A DNA stretch of 10,470 bases, taken from Planctomycetota bacterium (GTDB taxonomy: Bacteria; Planctomycetota; UBA8108). The notes under the pieces are model-generated. The model was not told where the DNA came from. It ran no database searches and saw nothing but the letters and a program-made list of their open reading frames with translations. Both the position numbers and the translations under genes were made by a program. The stretch is taken from positions 1-10,470 of the forward strand of contig JAKUSY010000066.1 of NCBI GenBank assembly GCA_022451445.1, given 5' to 3'. Below, piece after piece: positions 6,769 through 10,470 of the stretch; position 1 is the stretch's first letter; each line of letters begins with the position of its first letter.

Positions 6769-7421
6769 CAGTTCGTAATATCATCATTCTCTTCGTCTTC
6801 GCCATCTTCTCCCAGGACTGTTTCATCTTCTCCATTGGAGCCAAAAGAATAGAAATCGTAGCTGCGCGGGTACAACATCCAGCCCGCGCCTTTTCTTCCC
6901 CTATTGCAACGGTAGACGTAGACGTTTCGCCAGGGATCGAGGTAGTACTTCTTGATCTTGGGATTCTCCCTTTCTGACCGGTTCGTGGTCAGCCAGCGAT
7001 CCTCCGGTTCGTCGTTATCTTCATCCCAGTCCTCATCTTCGACGACGACACGCGTGTTCGTCAATTTCAGGTACGGAGAGCTGCGCCCACCGCGGCCCCG
7101 CGGCTTGGGATCCCCCAACAGCCGGTCATAGAGGGTCGGAAACTGGTTGTCGTCCGATGTGATCTTCTCCTGTTCTATGCCCGGATAGATTTTTTCATCT
7201 GTCTGGTAGCGATCGATGGCCTGGGTGAACTGGGAAACCTCGGTTCGCGACTGGGCCACCCTGGTCTTCTCCTGGACGATGCGGACACCGGCAAAGCTGA
7301 TCGAGGCGAGTATCGCGATGATACTGATGACAATCAGCACCTCAACAAGGGTGAATCCCCTCTCCAATTGTCCTCGGGGAGCGACCACTAAACGCCTACA
7401 AGGGGAAAACTGTTGCTCCAT
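6768..7421 (-). CDS. GspG-like major pseudopilin (first of operon)
   Basis: A 217-residue prepilin and the promoter-proximal gene. A basic leader ends QLERG, then FTLVEVLIVISIIAILASISFAG; cut after Gly22, Glu27 equals Glu5. The next helix carries RTEVSQFTQAIDRYQTDEKIYPG, the usual GspG pattern leading to a Tyr-Pro turn. Near the C-terminus DPWRNVYVYRCN matches the GspG DPWGNPYxYR motif, and YDFYSFGSNGEDE matches the YSLGADGxxG end that in GspG helps bind calcium. An Asp/Glu-rich insertion (VVEDEDWDEDNDEPEDRW) and an acidic tail are unusual. The start is the ATG at 7421, with AGGAG six bases upstream; the open frame continues upstream to 7601 without a better signal and there overlaps the promoter. 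This is the best-supported GspG in the window and a candidate major subunit of the filament. Confidence 0.88.
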   Translation of the reverse strand: MEQQFSPCRRLVVAPRGQLERGFTLVEVLIVISIIAILASISFAGVRIVQEKTRVAQSRTEVSQFTQAIDRYQTDEKIYPGIEQEKITSDDNQFPTLYDRLLGDPKPRGRGGRSSPYLKLTNTRVVVEDEDWDEDNDEPEDRWLTTNRSERENPKIKKYYLDPWRNVYVYRCNRGRKGAGWMLYPRSYDFYSFGSNGEDETVLGEDGEDEENDDITN

Positions 7422-7572
7422 GCCTGGCTCCTGAAGAAAAAATAACTGGCGCGAAAATCGCCGAAGCGAAGCTGCGACGGCTGAAAAAATGTCGCGGATC
7501 GTAGGGAACACTCTCCGTCGAGGCCTGATGATAACCTGCGGACTCTTTAGACGGAATCGGGTGAAGCCGTAA

Positions 7573-7601
7573 AGTATAATCCTCGAACACTTTAATGGCA
7601 A
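7573..7601 (-). promoter_or_regulatory. Sigma70-type promoter of the pseudopilin operon
   Basis: Minus strand: TTGCCA (7601-7596), 17-base spacer, TATACT (7578-7573), five of six matches in each box. Start near 7566, leaving a leader of about 145 bases before the ATG at 7421. The leader contains two T6 runs (7488-7483 and 7442-7437) and short hairpins near 7474-7495 and 7451-7461, weakly attenuator-like. All five downstream genes are contiguous, so this probably drives them together. Confidence 0.6.
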
Positions 7602-7610
7602 ACAGCACCC

Positions 7611-7628
7611 CCTTCAAGCTCTTGAAGG
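7611..7628. promoter_or_regulatory. Palindrome upstream of the pseudopilin promoter (possible operator)
   Basis: CCTTCAAG (7611-7618) and CTTGAAGG (7621-7628) are perfect inverted repeats separated by two bases. The centre lies about 53 bases upstream of the inferred start at 7566, a distance typical of activator sites at class I or II-like positions, and about 18 bases from the -35. It could instead be a hairpin in the end region of the accC transcript. Function is inferred. Confidence 0.4.
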
Positions 7629-7689
7629 TCGCTAAGGAGCTCTACAGGTATGACGACTCCTGGCCCCATCCCGTTGCCACAGTTCACGT

Positions 7690-7724
7690 AAAAGAAAATT
7701 GACCGCAAACACTCCCTACCGGCC
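7690..7724 (-). terminator. Weak intrinsic terminator after accC
   Basis: Directly after the accC stop (7727-7725), GGCCG (7724-7720) can pair with CGGTC (7705-7701), with one G-U pair and a 14-base loop, followed by the U-rich stretch AATTTTCTTTT (7700-7690). The stem is only five pairs, so the call is tentative, though position and U-tract fit. Rho-dependent ending is possible. Confidence 0.35.
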
Positions 7725-8462
7725 TCAGTCGAGGAAATACTCTTCGATGAACCCCGTGTTAACCTTTCCAGCCACGAAGTTGAGGTGTTTGAAGATATCC
7801 TTGGCCAGGGGAATCGTCGTTGAGATCCCCTCGATGATGAATTCATCCAGGCAGCGCTTCATGCAGTTGATCGCCTCTTCTCGGGTTTCCTGGTAGACAA
7901 TCAGCTTGGCGACCATCGAATCGTAATGCGATGGGACCGTGTAGCCACTGTAAACATGGCTGTCGAGCCGCACACCGAAACCGCCGGGAGCTCGAAACTC
8001 CTCGATGCGCCCGGGACAGGGCCTGAAGCCGTCGGCGGGATTCTCCGCATTGATGCGGCACTCGATCGCGACCCCCTTCATCTGGATATCATCCGGCGTC
8101 ATCCCCAGCGACTGGCCGCTGGCGAGACGAATCTGCTCCTTGATCAGATCAATCACGGGCACCATCTCGGTAACCGGATGCTCGACCTGGATCCGGGTGT
8201 TCACCTCGATGAAGTAGAAGTTGAAGTCCCGATCGACGATGAACTCCACCGTGCCGGCGTTGGTATAGCCGGCGGCCTGGACCAGCTTCTTCGCCGCATC
8301 TCCCATCTGATCGCGAACCTCCGGGGGCAGACCTGGTGAGGGCGACTCCTCGATCAATTTCTGATGCCGGCGCTGGAGGCTGCAGTCTCGCTCACCAAGA
8401 TGGACCACCTCTCCATGGACGTCGGCGAGGATCTGGATCTCCACGTGCCGGGGCTTCTCCAT
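7725..8462 (-). CDS. accC: Biotin carboxylase AccC, C-terminal part after in-frame stop
   Basis: This is the downstream portion of a biotin carboxylase that would be one 449-residue gene but for the stop at 8477-8475. The same frame continues directly after the stop with LEKYMEKPRHVEIQIL, so no bases are missing. The first ATG in it, at 8462 (MEKPRHVE), has no useful Shine-Dalgarno, so independent translation is unlikely. It carries the rest of the ATP-grasp fold: RRHQKLIEE with the lysine aligned to E. coli Lys238, the signature NTRIQVEHPVTEM with the catalytic Arg and Glu, and the C-terminal biotin-carboxylase domain (RINAENP, GGFGVRLDSHVYSGY, YDSMVAKL). The stop at 7727-7725 is TGA. AccC carboxylates biotin on AccB using bicarbonate and ATP. 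Identity is certain; integrity of the protein is not. Confidence 0.9.
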   Translation of the reverse strand: MEKPRHVEIQILADVHGEVVHLGERDCSLQRRHQKLIEESPSPGLPPEVRDQMGDAAKKLVQAAGYTNAGTVEFIVDRDFNFYFIEVNTRIQVEHPVTEMVPVIDLIKEQIRLASGQSLGMTPDDIQMKGVAIECRINAENPADGFRPCPGRIEEFRAPGGFGVRLDSHVYSGYTVPSHYDSMVAKLIVYQETREEAINCMKRCLDEFIIEGISTTIPLAKDIFKHLNFVAGKVNTGFIEEYFLD

Positions 8463-8474
8463 GTACTTCTCGAG

Positions 8475-8477
8475 CTA
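8475..8477 (-). other. In-frame TAG at codon 200 of accC
   Basis: Reading minus strand, ...AAC AAT CCG GAT GTT TAG CTC GAG AAG TAC... The stop falls where E. coli AccC has Tyr199 in VYMEKY, so a TAC or TAT codon changed by one base is the likely origin. Residues on both sides align without gap. Confidence 0.9.
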
Positions 8478-9074
8478 AACATCCGGATTGTTGAATGCCG
8501 TCTCGGCCTCGGCCCTGGCCTGCGCGTAACCATTCTGGAGACTGATGTCATTGTGGGCCACCCGCATCCCCCTGCCACCGCCACCGGCGACCGCCTTTAC
8601 GATGACCGGGTAGCCGATCTCCCGGGCGATATCGAGGGCTTCATCTTCATTATTCAAAATGCCGGTCGAGCCCGGCACGCAGGGAATCCCGACCTTCCTG
8701 GCGAGCTCCCGCGCCTTCCCCTTGTCGCCGAGAAAACTGATGGCCTCCACACCCGGTCCGATGAACTCGATATGGCAGGACTTGCAGATCTCGGCGAACT
8801 GGACGTTCTCGGCAAGAAAGCCGTAGCCCGGATGGATCGCATCCACATCCATGATCTCGGCCGCGGAGATAATCTTCGAGATCTCGAGGTAGCTCTGCTG
8901 GCTCGGACCGGGTCCGATACAGACCGAACGATCGGCGAGAGCGATGTATCCCGCATCCTTGTCGGCCTCTGAATAGACGATGACTGACTCTATCCCGAGT
9001 TCCCGGCAGGCCCGCAGGATACGAAGGGCTATTTCCCCACGATTGGCAATGAGTATCCGGGAGAACTTCTTCAC
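8475..9074 (-). CDS. accC: Biotin carboxylase AccC, N-terminal part up to in-frame stop
   Basis: Upstream portion of accC, 199 residues: the N-terminal biotin-carboxylase domain (MKKFSRILIANRGEIALRIL at the start, HPGYGFLAEN near residues 95-105) and the first half of the ATP-grasp domain with GGGGRGMRV, the glycine-rich loop (about 164-172). The family's lysines for ATP contact lie in GDKGKARELA and VIVKAVAGG. It stops just before the conserved MEKY-like segment that forms part of the ATP pocket, so alone it would be inactive. The start is a GTG at 9074-9072 that overlaps accB's stop by four bases (GTGA), indicating coupling. Combined with the downstream part the length, 449 codons, equals that of E. 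coli AccC. I consider this one gene, interrupted by mutation or sequence error. Confidence 0.9.
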   Translation of the reverse strand: MKKFSRILIANRGEIALRILRACRELGIESVIVYSEADKDAGYIALADRSVCIGPGPSQQSYLEISKIISAAEIMDVDAIHPGYGFLAENVQFAEICKSCHIEFIGPGVEAISFLGDKGKARELARKVGIPCVPGSTGILNNEDEALDIAREIGYPVIVKAVAGGGGRGMRVAHNDISLQNGYAQARAEAETAFNNPDV

Positions 9075-9544
9075 GAGATCTCAATCTTGAACAGAAGCTC
9101 ACCGAACTCGCCAGGATCGCCGTTTTCGATAAAGATCTCGCGAACGATACCGCTGACCCCCGCGGTGACCTCGTTCATGACCTTCATCGCCTCGATGATA
9201 CAGAGGACCGTATCTTCATCGACTCGATCGCCTTCACTCACGAACGGGTCGGCTTCCGGGCTCGGAGCGCGATAGAAGCTCCCTACAAGAGGAGCCTCGA
9301 CCCGGTGCAGATCATCATCTTCTTCAACTTCATCCGTCCCATCAGCAGAGACTCCGGGCGACCCGACCGGCTGGGAGCCCGGAACGCTGCCCTGGATGGC
9401 TACAGGAGCCGCGGAAAGATGCGGCTCGCTCTTGCGAAGACGAACCTTCTGGCCATCCTCTTCGAGCTCGACCTCTGCGAGGTCGTGGTTTTTCATCAAC
9501 TCGAGGAGCTCTTTCAGAGCCTTGACGTACTTGGGGAGATCCAT
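9071..9544 (-). CDS. accB: Biotin carboxyl carrier protein AccB
   Basis: Carries biotin between biotin carboxylase and carboxyltransferase in acetyl-CoA carboxylase, the committed step of fatty-acid synthesis. A 157-residue protein, within the usual range. An N-terminal helix (residues 1-40, MDLPKYVKALKELLELMKNH) is followed by a Ala/Pro/Gly/Ser-rich and then acidic linker (about 41-80), and the biotinyl domain (about 81-157). The thumb region GSFYRAPSPEADPFV is intact and the biotinylation motif EAMKVMNE puts the modified lysine at residue 121. The ATG at 9544 has only a weak Shine-Dalgarno, but it gives the family's normal N-terminus. The stop overlaps accC by four bases. A near-consensus promoter sits about 90 bases upstream. 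Confidence 0.95.
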   Translation of the reverse strand: MDLPKYVKALKELLELMKNHDLAEVELEEDGQKVRLRKSEPHLSAAPVAIQGSVPGSQPVGSPGVSADGTDEVEEDDDLHRVEAPLVGSFYRAPSPEADPFVSEGDRVDEDTVLCIIEAMKVMNEVTAGVSGIVREIFIENGDPGEFGELLFKIEIS

Positions 9545-9561
9545 GCTGTTCTGTCTCGGGA

Positions 9562-9583
9562 CCGACTCTACCGCAGATGTCGG
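9562..9583 (-). other. Hairpin in the accB leader
   Basis: In the minus-strand leader of accB, CCGAC pairs with GTCGG, and after a bulged A three more pairs close a five-base loop. It lies about 20 bases upstream of the accB start, so could influence translation, but no riboswitch family is recognised and the match may be chance. Confidence 0.25.
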
Positions 9584-9638
9584 TATTTTGTCATAAGTAT
9601 CTGTATTAAAATATGTTACACACTATAAAGCGGGCGAA

Positions 9639-9667
9639 ATTCTAGGCATCTGCCGTAAGATTGTCAA
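9639..9667 (-). promoter_or_regulatory. Strong sigma70-type promoter of accBC
   Basis: Minus strand: perfect TTGACA (9667-9662), 17-base spacer, TAGAAT (9644-9639). Start near 9632 gives a leader of about 87 bases before accB. It lies between the hypothetical gene and accB and points at accBC, so accBC is likely transcribed separately from the genes upstream. Confidence 0.7.
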
Positions 9668-9742
9668 GTGAATTCCCCTCAGCTGAAGCCTGGCAAATAC
9701 GTTGTGAGTGGTCCTGGAGTCCCTTGCCGGGACCATCTGCGC

Positions 9743-10144
9743 TCAGGTATCCGGATTCTCCAGGATGTCATCGTCGAGAGCGGCGGTCGAGGGGGGCTCT
9801 TCAGCCTGCTGCGGCCCGGCTTCCGGCGCGTCTCCTTCCGCTCTCCCTGTTTTCTCATCACTGGCCTGCTCAAGCTTTTCGAGCTCTTCCTCGGCCAGCT
9901 TGATCTCCGCGAGCAATTCCTTGACCGCCGGATCTTCCAGCTTGTAGGGCGGCTCACCCATCCCGCGCAATTCCTTTTCGACCACACGCCCCAGCTCCTC
10001 CCGCGATTTGTGAAGCCTGCGGCGCCAGTCCTGCTTATCGAGGATCGTCTCACCCTTCTCACCGATGGAGGCCCCGATGTCCCTGGCCTTCTGAAGACCA
10101 TCACCGACGCTGCGTCCCACCTTCTCCCAGAATGAACCAGCCAT
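9743..10144 (-). CDS. Uncharacterised charged helical protein
   Basis: I do not recognise this 133-residue protein. It begins MAGSFWEKVGRSVGDG, an amphipathic helix with a Trp, then runs mostly as charged helices (KQDWRRRLHKSREELGRVVEKEL, about residues 37-59) and a Leu/Glu-rich, possibly coiled-coil segment (VKELLAEIKLAEEELEKLEQ, about 74-93), ending in a Pro/Ala/Glu-rich disordered tail. There is no signal peptide and no membrane segment. I chose the ATG at 10144; the frame is open to a GTG at 10192 (ATG 10189) which would add 15-16 residues of odd composition; neither has a clear Shine-Dalgarno. It is downstream of the probable HtrA gene and upstream of the accBC promoter. The helix pattern resembles small stress-related YtxH-type proteins, a guess only. 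Being a real gene is likely. Confidence 0.65.
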   Translation of the reverse strand: MAGSFWEKVGRSVGDGLQKARDIGASIGEKGETILDKQDWRRRLHKSREELGRVVEKELRGMGEPPYKLEDPAVKELLAEIKLAEEELEKLEQASDEKTGRAEGDAPEAGPQQAEEPPSTAALDDDILENPDT

Positions 10145-10264
10145 AGCTACAGCCGCCTTATCTGAACCGGAACCAGCCAAACACGACATCACAGCTTCAG
10201 CAAATACCGGGCCCCTGTCAAGCCATCAAAATCCCCCTGGAGGCTCGCGGCGCCCGGGCGGGTC

Positions 10265-10283
10265 GGCGGCATAACTTGCCGCC
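10265..10283 (-). terminator. Hairpin directly after the HtrA-like stop codon
   Basis: GGCGGCA (minus, 10283-10277) and TGCCGCC (10271-10265) form a perfect seven-pair stem with a five-base loop, starting at the last base of the TAG stop. No U-tract follows, so it may stabilise the 3' end rather than terminate on its own. Confidence 0.4.
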
Positions 10284-10470
10284 TACTCGGCCCCCTGGAG
10301 CTTGACCGTAACAGTCTTCTCCTTGCCATCGCGCAGGATACTGACCTTCACCTTGTCGCCGGCCTTGAAGTTCTCGAGCGCGTTGAGCAGATCATCATCA
10401 TCATCGACGGCATCCTTCGCGATCCCGACGATTACATCCCCGAGGGCAAACCTCCTGTTGCGAAGCTCTC
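10283..10470 (-). CDS. C-terminal PDZ domain of HtrA/Deg-like serine protease (partial)
   Basis: The last 61 codons of a gene entering from the right edge; stop TAG at 10285-10283. The peptide LGDVIVGIAKDAV then DLLNALENFKAGDKVKVSILRDGKEKTVTVKL follows the consensus end of PDZ domains in HtrA/DegP/HhoA-family periplasmic proteases, in particular the G-D-V-I-V strand, the DLL-AL helix and the G-D-x-V-x-V-x-x-L-R-D-G-K strands. The catalytic trypsin-like domain would lie outside the window, so other PDZ proteins remain possible. Between them a GAT codon is repeated five times (10391-10405, encoding five Asp). Its use of TAG argues that TAG is a normal stop in this organism. Confidence 0.75.
   Translation of the reverse strand, partial: ELRNRRFALGDVIVGIAKDAVDDDDDLLNALENFKAGDKVKVSILRDGKEKTVTVKLQGAE

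Larger units (their letters stand above)
7422..7724. other. Intergenic region between accC and the pseudopilin operon
   Basis: This 303-base stretch holds the weak accC terminator, the palindrome at 7611-7628, the pseudopilin promoter and its leader. No gene was recognised: open frames here either extend the GspG frame upstream without a start signal or are short and compositionally unlike their neighbours. Confidence 0.6.

Noticed and set aside
7437..7495. Attenuator-like hairpins with T6 runs in the pseudopilin leader
   Set aside because: Stems are only four or five pairs and the T-runs are not placed tightly after them; noted in the promoter entry only.
8475..8477. TAG reassigned to an amino acid in this organism
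   Set aside because: The HtrA-like gene at the right edge ends with TAG, so TAG is used as a stop; the other stops here are TGA, as expected in GC-rich DNA.
10193..10221. TTGACA on the minus strand (10221-10216) upstream of the hypothetical gene as a promoter
   Set aside because: No acceptable -10 lies 16-18 bases downstream, so it is not listed as a promoter.

Overview
No previously undescribed system is visible in this 10.5 kb window. It looks like a chromosomal housekeeping stretch of a moderately GC-rich, Gram-negative-type bacterium. Evidence for the lineage is indirect: coaE lies directly against rho, an arrangement I associate with Planctomycetes/Chlamydiae (PVC) and some deltaproteobacteria, and there is a cluster of long, divergent pseudopilins as in many Planctomycetes-like genomes. 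I lean towards a PVC-like or other environmental lineage with low confidence. Two lesions in otherwise well-conserved genes (an in-frame stop in accC and a compensated frameshift in a pseudopilin) suggest sequence errors in an environmental assembly, although real mutations are possible.

Layout. At the left edge is the N-terminus of a minus-strand single-pass membrane protein resembling a GspK/PilX tip pilin, with a near-consensus promoter upstream. An 819-base gap without a credible gene follows. On the plus strand, coaE (dephospho-CoA kinase) and rho (transcription termination factor) abut with no gap. Rho converges, with 12 bases between stop codons, on a minus-strand operon of five prepilin-like genes spanning 7421 down to 2966. 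In transcription order these are GspG-like, a second GspG-like, GspH/FimT-like, PilV/GspI-like and PilW/GspJ-like. They overlap or nearly touch, and a TTGCCA-N17-TATACT promoter with an adjacent dyad precedes them.

Further right, also on the minus strand, is accB-accC (biotin carboxyl carrier protein and biotin carboxylase of acetyl-CoA carboxylase), served by a near-consensus TTGACA-N17-TAGAAT promoter. accC is split by one in-frame TAG at codon 200 of 449. Upstream lies an unrecognised, helical, charged protein of about 133 residues, and at the right edge the C-terminal PDZ end of a probable HtrA/Deg-family serine protease.

How the genes relate. The G-G-H-I-J order parallels the pseudopilin block of type II secretion systems, in which GspG is the major subunit and H-I-J (with K) form the tip. 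The left-edge gene could be the K-like partner, separated from its fellows by coaE-rho. The ATPase, platform protein, secretin and prepilin peptidase are not in the window. AccB and AccC act together in the first half-reaction of fatty-acid synthesis.
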